Source: Aquabacterium sp. (GTDB taxonomy: Bacteria; Pseudomonadota; Gammaproteobacteria; Burkholderiales; Burkholderiaceae_C). Taken from it: a DNA stretch of 64,000 nt. Below the pieces are notes generated by a model. It saw nothing but the letters and a program-made list of their open reading frames with translations. It was not told the origin of the DNA and ran no database searches. Each line of letters begins with the position of its first letter. Within the stretch, counting starts at the first letter, position 1. A program made the translations under genes and the position numbers. Below are positions 55,006 through 64,000 of the stretch, in pieces. The stretch is from assembly GCF_016234775.1 (NCBI RefSeq), contig NZ_JACRAH010000001.1, positions 1 through 64,000 on the forward strand, in the 5' to 3' direction.

Positions 55006-56265
55006 TCAAGGGCACTGGTCTTCGGGTTTGAACGGGCTTCGTTCGCCTAATTCCGTTTTGTATTGATCGATGCCCAGCGTTTCCCGCATCAGGAAATCTG
55101 CCACCGCATGGCGCAGCCCCTCGTGTTCAAGCCAGTGCACCGACCAGGTGGGGGCCGGCAGCAAGCCGCGTGTCAGCTTGTGCTCCCCCTGCGCGCCACC
55201 TTCAAAGCGGCGCATGCCGTTGGTGATGCACCACGCCAGTGGTTGGTAATAGCAGGCTTCAAAGTGCAGGCAGGACACTTCGGCCAAGGCGCCCCAGTAG
55301 CGTCCGTAGGCCACTTTCTGGACAGGGTCGATGGCCAGCAAGGCCGCGGCGATGCGCTGGCCGTTCTGGCTGGCCACGAACAACACCCAGCAATCGGGCA
55401 GCGCGCCAGCCACTTGTTGCCAGAAACGGTCGCTCAGGTAGGGCTGTTGGCCGCGCTCGTGATAGGTCTGCGCATAGCAGCGTGCAAAGAAGTCCCAATC
55501 GGCCTGCTGGATCTGCGGCCCTTGCAGCACCTCGAAGCTCACGCCTGCATCGCGCACCTTGCGGCGCTCCTGCTGGATCTTCTTGCGCTTGTCCCGCTGC
55601 AGGCTGGCCAGGAAGTCGTCGAAATCGGCAAAGGGTTCGGGCTTGCGGTTCTGCCAGTGAAACTGCACACCCTGGCGCACCAGCCAACCTTGCTCGCGTG
55701 CCAACAAGGCCTCCGCCTCCGACAGGAACAGCACATGCGCAGAAGACAGGCCCTGGTCCTTGCAACGTTCAGCCAGCGTGTGCAACAACCTTTGGCGCAC
55801 GGCCAGCTGTTGTGCTGCAGGCAGGGCTGGGTGGGTCAGCAGGCGTTGCCCCGGGATGGGCGAGAAGGGCACGGCGCTCAGCAGCTTGGGGTAGTAGCGC
55901 TGGCCCTGGTGGGCGAGCGCCCGGTCATGGGCGTCGGCCCAGGCCCAGTCGAACACGTATTCACCATAAGAGTGGCGCTTGAGGAACAGCGGGCAAGCGC
56001 CCACGATGCGTCCGTGCTCGTCCTGCAGGGTCAGAAACAGGGGCGCCCAGCCGGTTTCACCGCAGGCGCTGCCGCTGTCAACCATGGCCTTGAGTAGGGC
56101 CATGCGCAGAAATGGCGTGCCGCCATCGAGCGGTGACACCAGTTCATCCCACGCGCCAGCAGGGATCTGAGCGAGGTCCTCATGCCAATGCACCGTCAGG
56201 CCCGGTACCATGCTGGCTTGCGCGCCTGCCTCACCTTGCGCACCCACTGAATCGAATCTGTCCAT
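55006..56265 (-). CDS. FemAB-like/DUF482 acyltransferase-family protein
   Basis: 419 residues if the ATG at 56265 is used; a downstream ATG at 56211 would give 401. The family (peptidogalycan biosysnthesis/recognition, DUF482) shows in CPLFLKRHSYGEYVFDWAW, DKRKKIQQERRKV and EVSCLHFEACYYQPLAWCI, and FEGGAQGEHKLTRG. The fold is GNAT/FemX-like; biochemical function is not known. The upstream ATG shares the CATG with the start of nadE on the other strand, so the inner start may be the real one. Confidence 0.85.
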   Translation of the reverse strand: MDRFDSVGAQGEAGAQASMVPGLTVHWHEDLAQIPAGAWDELVSPLDGGTPFLRMALLKAMVDSGSACGETGWAPLFLTLQDEHGRIVGACPLFLKRHSYGEYVFDWAWADAHDRALAHQGQRYYPKLLSAVPFSPIPGQRLLTHPALPAAQQLAVRQRLLHTLAERCKDQGLSSAHVLFLSEAEALLAREQGWLVRQGVQFHWQNRKPEPFADFDDFLASLQRDKRKKIQQERRKVRDAGVSFEVLQGPQIQQADWDFFARCYAQTYHERGQQPYLSDRFWQQVAGALPDCWVLFVASQNGQRIAAALLAIDPVQKVAYGRYWGALAEVSCLHFEACYYQPLAWCITNGMRRFEGGAQGEHKLTRGLLPAPTWSVHWLEHEGLRHAVADFLMRETLGIDQYKTELGERSPFKPEDQCP

Positions 56266-57973
56266 GAACGCTGTGTCGTCTGTTGCCACGCCCTCCCAAT
56301 CGCTGGAAGTGGCCTTGCTGCAATTCAATCCCGTCGTGGGTGACCTCAAGGGCAATGCCCAGGCCATCATCGACGCCAGCCGCCTAGCCTACGCGAATGG
56401 CGCCCGTCTGGTGGTGACGCCGGAAATGGCCTTGTGCGGTTATCCCCCTGAGGACCTGCTGCTGCGCCCGGCTTTCATGGCGGCCTGCGACGATGCCGTC
56501 AACCAGATTGCGCAGAGCCTGTCCGATCTGCCCGACCTGCATCTGGTGCTGGGGCATCCCCGCACCGGCCCCGGCGACGATGTCCGCACACGTTCGTGGT
56601 CTGTCCCTCGCCACCTGAACTCGGCCAGCTTGATCCGTGGAGGCCAGCTGGTGGCCAGCTACGCCAAGCGCGAGCTGCCCAATTACCAGGTCTTTGACGA
56701 GCGGCGCTACTTTGTCAGTGGCCGTGAGGCTGGCCTGGGCCCGGTGGTGGTGGATGTGCTGGGCTGGCGTGTGGGCCTGCTGGTCTGCGAAGACGCCTGG
56801 TTCGACGAGCCCGCCCAATCGGCTGTGGCACAGGGCGCGCAAGCCCTGGTGGTGCTCAATGCCTCGCCCTTCCACGCGAGCAAGCGTGCCGAGCGTGAAG
56901 GCCGCATGGGTGACCGTGCCCGTGAGTTGGGCCTGCCGCTGGTGTATGCCCACATGGTGGGCGGCCAGGACGAGGTCGTGTTCGATGGCGCCTCGTTCGC
57001 GGTGGATGCACAAGGCCGGGTGGCGGCCCGCGCGCCCAGCTTTGAAGTGGCCACGCTGGCGGTGAGCCTGCAGCCGGGTGGGCAGGTCAGGGGCACCCTG
57101 GCGCCCGCCTTGTCGCCCGAAGCTGAAATCTGGGCGGCCCTGGTTTGTGGTGTGCGCGACTACGTGGGCAAGAACGGCTTCCCCGGCGCCATCATCGGCC
57201 TGTCCGGTGGCATCGACTCTGCATTGGTGCTGGCCATTGCGGTAGACGCACTCGGCGCCGACAAGGTGCGCACCGTGATGATGCCCTCACCGTACACCGC
57301 CGATATCTCGTGGATTGATGCGCGCGACATGGCCGATCGCCTGGGTGTGCGCCATGACGAGATCGCCATCGCGCCCATGTTCGATGACTTCAAGCAGTCC
57401 CTGGCGCCCTTGTTTGTGGGCCGTGCAGAGGACACCACCGAAGAAAACATCCAGGCTCGCATCCGCGGCACCTTGTTGATGGCCTTGTCCAACAAAATGG
57501 GCTCCATCGTGCTCACCACAGGCAACAAGAGCGAGATGGCCACGGGCTACTGCACGCTGTATGGCGACATGGCCGGTGGTTTTGCCGTCATCAAGGACCT
57601 GGCCAAGACGCTGGTTTACCGCCTGTCGCGCTGGCGCAATGCCCAGGCGCTGGAGGCCGGGCACGTGGAGCCCATCCCCGAGCGCATCATCACGCGGCCC
57701 CCCTCGGCCGAGCTGCGTCCTGATCAGAAGGACCAGGACAGCCTGCCCGAGTACGAGGTGCTGGATGCCATCCTGGAGCGCTATATGGAGCTGGACCAGT
57801 CCATCGAGGAGATCATCGCCGCGGGTTTTGACCGTGCCGACGTGGACAAGGTCACCCGCCTCATCAAGATCAACGAGTACAAGCGCAGGCAGGCGCCGGT
57901 GGGCATCCGCATCACGCACCGCGCCTTTGGCCGCGACTGGCGTTACCCCATCACCTCGCGATTCCGCGCATGA
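56264..57973 (+). CDS. nadE: Glutamine-dependent NAD+ synthetase NadE
   Basis: 569 residues. N-terminal nitrilase-type amidase (about 15-260) with catalytic Glu (VTPEMAL), Lys (YAKRELPNY) and Cys (LLVCEDAWF); C-terminal synthetase (about 285-560) with the PP-loop GLSGGIDSA and TGNKSEMATGY. Glutamine supplies ammonia for the last step of NAD synthesis. The ATG at 56264 lacks a clear ribosome site and overlaps the possible start of the divergent gene. Confidence 0.95.
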   Translation: MNAVSSVATPSQSLEVALLQFNPVVGDLKGNAQAIIDASRLAYANGARLVVTPEMALCGYPPEDLLLRPAFMAACDDAVNQIAQSLSDLPDLHLVLGHPRTGPGDDVRTRSWSVPRHLNSASLIRGGQLVASYAKRELPNYQVFDERRYFVSGREAGLGPVVVDVLGWRVGLLVCEDAWFDEPAQSAVAQGAQALVVLNASPFHASKRAEREGRMGDRARELGLPLVYAHMVGGQDEVVFDGASFAVDAQGRVAARAPSFEVATLAVSLQPGGQVRGTLAPALSPEAEIWAALVCGVRDYVGKNGFPGAIIGLSGGIDSALVLAIAVDALGADKVRTVMMPSPYTADISWIDARDMADRLGVRHDEIAIAPMFDDFKQSLAPLFVGRAEDTTEENIQARIRGTLLMALSNKMGSIVLTTGNKSEMATGYCTLYGDMAGGFAVIKDLAKTLVYRLSRWRNAQALEAGHVEPIPERIITRPPSAELRPDQKDQDSLPEYEVLDAILERYMELDQSIEEIIAAGFDRADVDKVTRLIKINEYKRRQAPVGIRITHRAFGRDWRYPITSRFRA

Positions 57974-58045
57974 GCCCGAGTTGCTTGCTATTCCAGCGAT
58001 CGGCGTGCGCCGAACGGCCCTCAGACGTGCTTAAATAGCTGTAAT

Positions 58046-58060
58046 GCGATGCAGCATCGC
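58046..58060. repeat. Small inverted repeat in the glnB leader
   Basis: GCGATG-CAG-CATCGC, perfect 6-bp arms, 37 bases before the glnB ATG. No T-run follows, so it is not a convincing terminator for nadE; operator or leader hairpin are possible. Confidence 0.3.
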
Positions 58061-58075
58061 CCATTGATTCGCTGA

Positions 58076-58435
<360 letters not shown>

Positions 58436-58470
58436 CCTCTCTACACCGCACCATCCCATCCAGCGAACAC

Positions 58471-58535
58471 CGCAGATCCGGCTTTGCCGGTCTGCTGGTG
58501 TTGCCCCTCGAGGGGGCGCGCGAAGCGCGTAGGGG
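58471..58535. repeat. Composite palindromic element after glnB
   Basis: Two stems in tandem: CACCGCAGATCCGGC with GCCGGTCTGCTGGTG around TTT (58468-58500, with bulges), then CCCCTCGAGGGG (58505-58516) followed by GCGCG-CGAAG-CGCG. It fills the short gap between convergent glnB and the LOG gene. The form is that of dispersed GC-rich intergenic repeats in Burkholderiales and may double as a terminator. Confidence 0.5.
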
Positions 58536-58540
58536 GGGGC

Positions 58541-59155
58541 TCAAATTTCCGGTGCGACGCCGCCCGGGCCAGGTTGAACCAGGTCCGGCGGCGTTTGTGC
58601 TTTCAGGCAGGCAAATTCGTCTTCGATGCGGTCAAGCAGGGCATTGATGTCGGTGTCGACCAGCAGCAACTCCTGCACGTCGGGCCACAGGAAACCGCTG
58701 TCGCGGCTGCGGTCGATGAAGCGCAGCAACTCGTCGTAGTAGCCGGCCACATTGAGCAGGCCCAGGGCCTTGCGGTGGTAGCCCAGCTGGCGCCAGGTCC
58801 AGACCTCGAAGATCTCTTCCATGGTGCCGATGCCGCCGGGCAGGGCGATGAAGGCGTCCGACTGCATGGCCATCTTGTGCTTGCGCTCGTGCATGCTGTC
58901 AACGACCTGCAGCTCGGTCACGCCGCCGTGGCCCAGCTCCTTTTCAATCAGCCGGTGCGGGATCACGCCGATGACCTGGGCGTTCTCGGCCAGCGCCGCA
59001 TCGGCCACGGCCCCCATCAGGCCCGTGCTGCCACCGCCATAGACCAGGCGCCAGCCACGCAGGCCGATCTGCCGCCCGACCTCGCGGGCTGCGGCCAGAT
59101 GGGCCGGGTCCAGGCCATTACGCGAACCACAGTAGACACACAGAGACAGTGACAT
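58541..59155 (-). CDS. LOG family protein (TIGR00730)
   Basis: 204 residues. Lysine-decarboxylase-like Rossmann fold with the motifs VYGGGSTGLMGAVAD and PGGIGTMEEIFEVWTW (PGGxGTxxE). LOG proteins are nucleoside 5'-monophosphate phosphoribohydrolases, known for releasing cytokinins and purine bases. The bacterial role is not settled. Confidence 0.92.
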   Translation of the reverse strand: MSLSLCVYCGSRNGLDPAHLAAAREVGRQIGLRGWRLVYGGGSTGLMGAVADAALAENAQVIGVIPHRLIEKELGHGGVTELQVVDSMHERKHKMAMQSDAFIALPGGIGTMEEIFEVWTWRQLGYHRKALGLLNVAGYYDELLRFIDRSRDSGFLWPDVQELLLVDTDINALLDRIEDEFACLKAQTPPDLVQPGPGGVAPEI

Positions 59156-59185
59156 GGACAGGTTTCCCGAAGACGGGCGTTCAGA

Positions 59186-59225
59186 GGGACGTTCAGGGAC
59201 GTGTAGGGACGTGTAGGGACGTGCT
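59186..59225 (+). repeat. Four-copy 10-bp tandem repeat
   Basis: Units GGGACGTTCA, GGGACGTGTA, GGGACGTGTA, GGGACGTGCT in perfect register between the LOG and RDD genes, 30 bases upstream of the LOG start. A candidate variable-number repeat; it could affect the LOG promoter spacing. Confidence 0.75.
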
Positions 59226-59233
59226 GGAGGCGT

Positions 59234-59779
59234 TCAGGCGCGGGTATCGATCAGACGGGTCTTACAGATGACGTCGTGCAGGAACTGCTGCTGGGGCAAC
59301 AGCCAGGTCAGCGCGGTGTAGATCAGGATCCACACGCCCATGGCGCCGTACAGCAGCTTGGATTGGTGCCAGCCTGCCAGCCAGGCGCCGGCCCAGGCGG
59401 GCATGAACCACAGCCAGGAGGCCAGGTAGCGCTGCAGGGCTTGTTTGAGTGGCAGGGGCGCGCCGGCCTGCGTGACAACACGGATGTGCCAGGTCTTCAA
59501 GGCCAGGGTCTGGCCGCCGTGCGTCCAGAACCACAGGAAATACGCAGACAGGGCCAGAAACTGAGCGGCCATCATGCCTTCGCGGCCGTGCAGCGCATGC
59601 CGCTGGTTGGTGGCAATGGAGTAGATGTAGCCCACCACCATGAACAGGCCGAACAGCAGCACGCCTTCGTAAACGAAAGCGGCCAGGCGGCGTCGAAGCG
59701 CAGGTGCGGGGCCTTGGGCTCGCGCCAGGCTGGCAGTGGCGCTCAGCCCGACCGGCGTCGAAGCGGGGGAAACCGTCAT
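59234..59779 (-). CDS. RDD family membrane protein
   Basis: 181 residues from the ATG at 59779. Hydrophobic helices near 45-65, 80-100 and 135-160; the ALRRRLAAFVYEGVLLF segment matches the start of RDD domains. Function unknown. Last gene of the sigma-DUF3619-DUF3106-RDD operon. Confidence 0.85.
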   Translation of the reverse strand: MTVSPASTPVGLSATASLARAQGPAPALRRRLAAFVYEGVLLFGLFMVVGYIYSIATNQRHALHGREGMMAAQFLALSAYFLWFWTHGGQTLALKTWHIRVVTQAGAPLPLKQALQRYLASWLWFMPAWAGAWLAGWHQSKLLYGAMGVWILIYTALTWLLPQQQFLHDVICKTRLIDTRA

Positions 59780-59845
59780 GGGATGAAGAAGGCGATCAAC
59801 GAGGGCCGAACGATACACCAGCTTGGCGCCGATGCCAGCCGGGTA

Positions 59846-60685
59846 TCAGCGCCGTTGCGTCTGGTCTGCCGTCGCGGTTGCCGGCAGCGAGGCCATGGCC
59901 GCACTCTGGGCGCCCTTCTTGGGCAACAGGGTGACCGGGTCCACGAAGCCCTTCGAGGCGGTGATCTTGGTCAAGCCTGTGTGCTGATGCAGGGGCGGCG
60001 TGGGGCGCTGGGTGACCAGGCTGGTCGTGGCGCCGGAGCCGGCCTTGACCATGGTCGGGCTGACCACGGTCTGGGAGGGCGCAGTCGAGCTCATGGCATT
60101 GGGCACCACGTTGGACTTTTTGTCCGAGGCCGCCTGAGCCAGATTGCGCTTGTTGGCATAGGCCTGACGGGCCTCGCGCGGGCCCACCATGTTGTCAGCC
60201 AGGAGAACGGGCTTGGCCTTGCGTTTGGCTTGCTGGACCAGATCCTGCCGGTCTTGCGCTGGCAGGGCCTGGTAGGCGGCCCATTTTTGCTGGCGCTCGT
60301 CGGCCGTCAACTGGCGCGTTTGCTGGAAACGCAAGCGCGCTTCGCCGCGCTCCTGAGGCTGCAGCTTGGACCACTGAGTCATGCGTTCCTGAACGCGCTG
60401 CTGCTCGGCAGGCGAGAGTTTGCTGAAGCGGTTGGCCACATTGATCCACTTGTCTCGCCCCGTGTCGTCCATGCCAGACCAATGACGCTCCAGCGGTGTG
60501 AGCACCTTTTTCTGTGCTGGCGTCAGTTCACGCCACTGTGTCGGGGTGTCGACTTCCACCACGCTGTTGGCGCTGGCCTTGCGCACCACGGCATCCGCCT
60601 GGGCGGGTGCATGGGCAAGCCACAGCATGCCAGCGGCCGTCAAGGCCAGGGGCAGGGTGCGGAGCAAGGCAGGGGTCAACTTCAT
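59846..60685 (-). CDS. DUF3106 domain protein
   Basis: 279 residues, signal peptide (about 1-31, cut after AQA). The DUF3106 repeats (WRELTPAQKKVLTPLERHW, FSKLSPAEQQRVQERMTQW, LTADERQQKWAAYQALP) are helical and charged. The C-terminal 110 residues are Ser/Thr/Ala-rich. Secreted or periplasmic; function unknown. Confidence 0.85.
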   Translation of the reverse strand: MKLTPALLRTLPLALTAAGMLWLAHAPAQADAVVRKASANSVVEVDTPTQWRELTPAQKKVLTPLERHWSGMDDTGRDKWINVANRFSKLSPAEQQRVQERMTQWSKLQPQERGEARLRFQQTRQLTADERQQKWAAYQALPAQDRQDLVQQAKRKAKPVLLADNMVGPREARQAYANKRNLAQAASDKKSNVVPNAMSSTAPSQTVVSPTMVKAGSGATTSLVTQRPTPPLHQHTGLTKITASKGFVDPVTLLPKKGAQSAAMASLPATATADQTQRR

Positions 60686-60697
60686 GGAAGCCAGGGG

Positions 60698-61324
60698 TCA
60701 GGGCGTGGTGGAGGCGGGCGCGGTTTCGGTGGTTTGCAGATCGCCGGAGGCTTCGGGCGCCGTTTCGTCGATCGGGCGTACTGTCGGCCCGGTGTCGGTG
60801 CGCAGGAACTCGGCAAAGCCGGGGTCAGCGTAGGCGTTCGGTGGCAGATCGTCTGTCAGCAGGGCCATGTCCACGTCGGTGGCGGCTTGCACCTGCTCGT
60901 GCTTGTAGTATTGATGGATGCCCCACAGGCCGGCAACCAGGGCGATCACGGGCAGGGCTGAGGCGATGCGCCAGCCCCAGGACGGTGGGCTGTCATCCAG
61001 GCGGCGGCCATGATCGTTGGAGCGGGCGTGACGGCTCTCGCTCCAGCCGGCGTCTGTGCGCATGCCGCCAGCGCCCGCCGTGCTCAGGCCTGCCACGCTC
61101 ACGTTCACCGTGGGGGCCGGGGCCATCACGGGGGCGGTGGCCGCCACGCGGGCCTCGCGGCCGGCACGAACGGCCTGCTCGCGGGCAACCCGCAGGCGCT
61201 CGGAGATATCGTAAGGAACAGATTGCGCACCCTCTTCCAGGCGCGCGCTCAGACGCAGGGCAAAGCGTGCCTCAAGGGCTTCGCGTTGCGCTGGTGTCAG
61301 CGGGGTGGGTGGCCGGGTTTTCAC
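60698..61324 (-). CDS. DUF3619 family protein, candidate membrane anti-sigma-like factor
   Basis: 208 residues, GTG start at 61324 overlapping the sigma-factor stop (GTGA). An N-terminal cytoplasmic region with LTPAQREALEARFALRLSARLEEG, then one transmembrane helix (about 122-140, ASALPVIALVAGLWGI) and a periplasmic C-terminus. Size, topology and coupling to an ECF sigma factor fit an anti-sigma role, but no classic zinc HxxxCxxC motif is present. Confidence 0.8.
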   Translation of the reverse strand: MKTRPPTPLTPAQREALEARFALRLSARLEEGAQSVPYDISERLRVAREQAVRAGREARVAATAPVMAPAPTVNVSVAGLSTAGAGGMRTDAGWSESRHARSNDHGRRLDDSPPSWGWRIASALPVIALVAGLWGIHQYYKHEQVQAATDVDMALLTDDLPPNAYADPGFAEFLRTDTGPTVRPIDETAPEASGDLQTTETAPASTTP

Positions 61325-61935
61325 AATGTAATTCCGCGAGATTGAAGGGCTTTGGCAAGGGACTGAACCGCGCGTGAGCAGTGCGTCTTCACACTGCCTT
61401 CCGAGCAACCCATGGCTGCAGCGGTTTCCGCGACATCCAGTTCCTCCCAGTAACGCAGCAGGAACGCTTCCCGTTGACGCGTCGGCAATTTGCCGATTTC
61501 GTCTTCGATCTGCCCCAGTATTTCGGTTCTGGCGGCGGAATCATCAGCACCTTCTGCGCCGCCTTGGTCAGATCTGAGCGATTCCAGCAGGTTGAAGTCG
61601 CCGCTGTCATCGTCATCGACGGCCGCTTCCAGGTCGCCGATGTTCATGAATACCGCATTGCGAACTTTCTGGCGCCGAAACCAGTCCAGTGTGGCGTTGG
61701 ACAGGATGCGCTGGAACAGCATGGGCCACTCGTTCGAGGGGCGCTCCGAGTAGCTCTGGGTCAGGCGGATCATGGCGTCCTGCACGATGTCCAGGGCGGC
61801 TTCTTCATCGCGCACGGCATAGACCGTGCGTTTGAACGCACGTCGCTCAACGCTTTTCAGGAACTCGTTGAGTTCTTCTTCGAAGGTGGGGCTGGGCAGG
61901 GGAGTCAAGACCGAATGAGCCGGTGGGCGAGCCAT
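61321..61935 (-). CDS. ECF-type RNA polymerase sigma factor
   Basis: 204 residues. Region 2 (RDEEAALDIVQDAMIRL; ATLDWFRRQKVRN) and region 4 (LPTRQREAFLLRYWEELDVAETAAAMGCSEGSVKTHCSRAV). Between them an acidic linker (EAAVDDDDSGD). First gene of the four-gene operon that includes DUF3619, DUF3106 and RDD. Confidence 0.92.
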   Translation of the reverse strand: MARPPAHSVLTPLPSPTFEEELNEFLKSVERRAFKRTVYAVRDEEAALDIVQDAMIRLTQSYSERPSNEWPMLFQRILSNATLDWFRRQKVRNAVFMNIGDLEAAVDDDDSGDFNLLESLRSDQGGAEGADDSAARTEILGQIEDEIGKLPTRQREAFLLRYWEELDVAETAAAMGCSEGSVKTHCSRAVQSLAKALQSRGITL

Positions 61936-61994
61936 TTCGCGGGCGGATTATGGCACTGACACGTGAATGTGAAGCTTTGCATCTCAGGGTCTGC

Positions 61995-62022
61995 TTGAAT
62001 TGACGCGAAGGGATGCGATAAT
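61995..62022 (+). promoter_or_regulatory. Promoter of the acetolactate synthase gene
   Basis: TTGAAT (-35, 61995-62000), 16-base spacer, GATAAT (-10, 62017-62022). Predicted start near 62030, giving an untranslated leader of about 200 bases. Confidence 0.55.
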
Positions 62023-62029
62023 GTTCGTC

Positions 62030-62232
62030 TTTGCGCCATCTCGATCTGGCCTGAGTCTGGTTGCCTAATCGGCATCAGTGGCAGGCCGCGCAGGCTCCAA
62101 ATCCGCCTCACAAGGGCGAGCACGCTGGCAATCCGTTGCCGCAGTGCTGTTGTCGCAGCCCCCAAAGCTGTGGCGATGTAGAGGGGCACCGATCGTTTTT
62201 CGTTAGAGAAATTCGGAAAGGTTCTTTCAATC
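62030..62232 (+). other. Long 5' leader of ilvI
   Basis: About 200 bases between the predicted start and the ilvI ATG. No obvious leader peptide rich in Leu/Val/Ile codons and no clear terminator hairpin with T-run were found. Confidence 0.4.
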
Positions 62233-64000
62233 ATGGACATGTCTCCTGCGGATATCCGCCGCGCCGGCTCGGCCGACGCCAATGCTCAATCCCCCTCCGG
62301 CGAGATCCTCAACGGGTCCGACATCCTCGTGCGCTGCCTTCAGGCTGAAGGCGTCAAGTACATGTGGGGCTACCCGGGTGGTGCGGTTCTCTATATTTAC
62401 GACGCCCTGTACAAGCAGGACACCATCGAGCACGTGCTCGTGCGCCACGAACAGGCTGCCGTCCACGCGGCTGACGGCTATGCGCGCGCCACCGGCGACG
62501 TCGGCGTGGCCCTGGTGACCTCCGGCCCCGGCGTGACGAATGCCATCACCGGCATCGCTACGGCCTACATGGACTCGATCCCCATGGTGATCATCACCGG
62601 TCAGGTGCCCACGCCCGCGATCGGCCTGGATGCCTTCCAGGAGTGCGACACCGTCGGCATCACGCGCCCCATCGTCAAACACAATTTCCTCGTCAAGGAC
62701 GTGGCCGATCTGGCCGTCACGATGAAGAAGGCCTTCCACATCGCCCGCACCGGCCGCCCTGGCCCTGTGGTGGTGGACGTGCCCAAGGACGTGTCGCTCA
62801 AGACCACCGCCTTCCACTACCCCGAGACGGTGGAAATGCGCTCGTACAACCCGGTGCGCAAGGGCCACGGCGGCCAGATCCGCAAGGCCGTGCAATTGCT
62901 GCTCAACGCCAAGCGCCCCTACATCTACACCGGTGGCGGTGTGATCCTGGGTGAGGCCTCCAACGAGCTGCGCGAACTGGTCAACATGCTGGGCTACCCC
63001 AGCACCAGCACCCTGATGGGCCTGGGCGCCATCCCCGCGTCCGACAAGACCTTCCTGGGCATGCTGGGCATGCACGGCACGTACGAAGCCAACATGACCA
63101 TGCAGAACGCCGACGTGGTGATCGCCGTGGGCGCCCGCTTCGACGACCGCGTGATCGGCAACCCCAAGCACTTCGCCCAGGTCGAGCGCAAGATCATCCA
63201 CATCGACATCGACCCTTCGTCGATCTCCAAGCGCGTCAAGGTTGACATCCCCATCGTGGGCGATGTGAAGGACGTGCTGCTGGAAATGATCGCCCAGATC
63301 AAGGAATCGCAGCTCAAGCCGGACCAGAACGCGCTGGCCGCCTGGTGGAGCCAGGTCAACGAGTGGAAGAAACGCGACTGCCTGAAGTACAAGACCTCGA
63401 CCGAGGTGATCAAGCCTCAGTCCGTGGTCGAGAAGCTGGCCGAGCTGACCAAGGGCACTGACTACTACATCACCTCGGACGTTGGTCAGCACCAGATGTT
63501 CGCGGCGCAGTACAGTAAGTTTGAAGAGCCCCGTCGCTGGATCAACTCCGGTGGCCTGGGCACCATGGGTGTGGGCCTGCCTTACGCCATGGGCATCAAG
63601 CTGGCCAAGCCGGACGCCGATGTCTTCTGCATCACGGGCGAAGGCTCGATCCAGATGTGCATCCAGGAACTGTCGACCTGCCTGCAGTACAACACGCCCG
63701 TCAAGGTGCTGTCGCTCAACAACCGCTACCTGGGCATGGTGCGCCAGTGGCAGCAGCTGGACTACGGCGGCCGCTACTCGCACAGCTACATGGACGCACT
63801 GCCCAACTTCGTGAAGCTGGCCGAAGCCTATGGCCACGTGGGCCTGCTGATCGAGCGCCCCGAGGACGTCGAAGGCGCGCTGCGCGAAGCCATCAAGCTC
63901 AAGGACCGCACCGTGTTCCTGGACATCCGCACCGACCCGACGGAAAACGTCTGGCCGATGGTTCAGGCCGGCAAGGGCATCTCCGAAATGCTGCTGGGCT
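62233..64000 (+). CDS. ilvI: Acetolactate synthase large subunit (3' partial)
   Basis: 589 residues are visible in an open frame to the window end. N-terminal TPP domain with [11 protein letters not shown] and [17 protein letters not shown], middle FAD/CoA-type domain, C-terminal TPP-binding [17 protein letters not shown] with [16 protein letters not shown]. The last residues ([14 protein letters not shown]) are near the usual end of the protein, so only a few codons are missing. First committed enzyme of valine, leucine and isoleucine synthesis. An AAAGG precedes the ATG at 62233; an ATG two codons in is possible. ilvH is expected just beyond the window. Confidence 0.95.
   Translation, partial: MDMSPADIRRAGSADANAQSPSGEILNGSDILVRCLQAEGVKYMWGYPGGAVLYIYDALYKQDTIEHVLVRHEQAAVHAADGYARATGDVGVALVTSGPGVTNAITGIATAYMDSIPMVIITGQVPTPAIGLDAFQECDTVGITRPIVKHNFLVKDVADLAVTMKKAFHIARTGRPGPVVVDVPKDVSLKTTAFHYPETVEMRSYNPVRKGHGGQIRKAVQLLLNAKRPYIYTGGGVILGEASNELRELVNMLGYPSTSTLMGLGAIPASDKTFLGMLGMHGTYEANMTMQNADVVIAVGARFDDRVIGNPKHFAQVERKIIHIDIDPSSISKRVKVDIPIVGDVKDVLLEMIAQIKESQLKPDQNALAAWWSQVNEWKKRDCLKYKTSTEVIKPQSVVEKLAELTKGTDYYITSDVGQHQMFAAQYSKFEEPRRWINSGGLGTMGVGLPYAMGIKLAKPDADVFCITGEGSIQMCIQELSTCLQYNTPVKVLSLNNRYLGMVRQWQQLDYGGRYSHSYMDALPNFVKLAEAYGHVGLLIERPEDVEGALREAIKLKDRTVFLDIRTDPTENVWPMVQAGKGISEMLLG

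Noticed and set aside
61905..62282. 125-residue minus-strand frame between the sigma factor and ilvI
   Set aside because: It overlaps both the sigma gene start and the ilvI start, has no ribosome site and resembles nothing; treated as leader sequence.

Overview
The window is GC-rich, densely packed bacterial chromosome. It looks like a denitrifying betaproteobacterium of the order Burkholderiales, perhaps from the Comamonadaceae / Rubrivivax-Leptothrix-Aquabacterium group. That placement is inferred from gene content and order: nar-nor-nir clusters with Dnr-type regulators, nirDL fused, an ECF sigma-DUF3619-DUF3106-RDD operon, and urea/guanidine carboxylase with its two DUF1989 partners. I saw no insertion sequences, prophage, CRISPR array, tRNA or rRNA.

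Bases 1-36800 form one long anaerobic-respiration island. It opens inside narH, followed by narJ, narI, a parvulin isomerase and a beta-carbonic anhydrase. A Crp/Fnr regulator of Dnr type (dnr1) and norC-norB-norQ-polyferredoxin-norD (nitric oxide reductase) come next. After these are a desaturase, a chemoreceptor plus bacteriohemerythrin pair, and an operon of a SufT-like protein, an NnrS-like membrane protein and a DGC-domain protein. Divergent to that operon is dnr2-ubiU-ubiV-ubiT-nnrS (oxygen-independent ubiquinone synthesis). The class III ribonucleotide reductase follows (nrdD, a separate small glycyl-radical ORF, nrdG). It is divergent to hmp (NO dioxygenase). The cytochrome cd1 nitrite reductase and heme d1 genes nirS-M-C-F-DL-G-H-J-N close the island. 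narG lies outside to the left. nosZ and nirE are not in the window.

The regulatory wiring can be read directly. 14-bp Fnr/Dnr-family palindromes precede dnr1, norC, dnr2, sufT, nirS and nrdD/hmp. They come in distinguishable flavours: TTGAA-N4-TTCAA, TTGCG-N4-CGCAA, and hybrids. The two regulator genes share the same box-to-minus-10 geometry and the same CAGAAT hexamer. The nrdD/hmp gap also carries two NrdR-like boxes exactly 32 bp apart and an NsrR-like palindrome.

Bases 36800-48900 hold accessory and sensory functions: a DUF2236 (MpaB-like) protein with a divergent AraC regulator, a guanidine-degradation operon under a guanidine-I (ykkC) riboswitch, two paralogous membrane hybrid histidine kinases that flank these genes, and an aminopeptidase P.

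Bases 48900-64000 are core-like: NDH-2, a PAS/GGDEF protein, a Ser/Thr kinase, a DEDDh exonuclease-like protein, a DUF482 acyltransferase-like protein, nadE, a PII protein, a LOG protein, the ECF sigma operon, and the acetolactate synthase large subunit running off the right end.

The most unusual item is the class III ribonucleotide reductase. The glycyl-radical segment is encoded by a separate 59-residue ORF, kept apart from nrdD by three in-frame TGA codons that lie in a 12-bp repeat.
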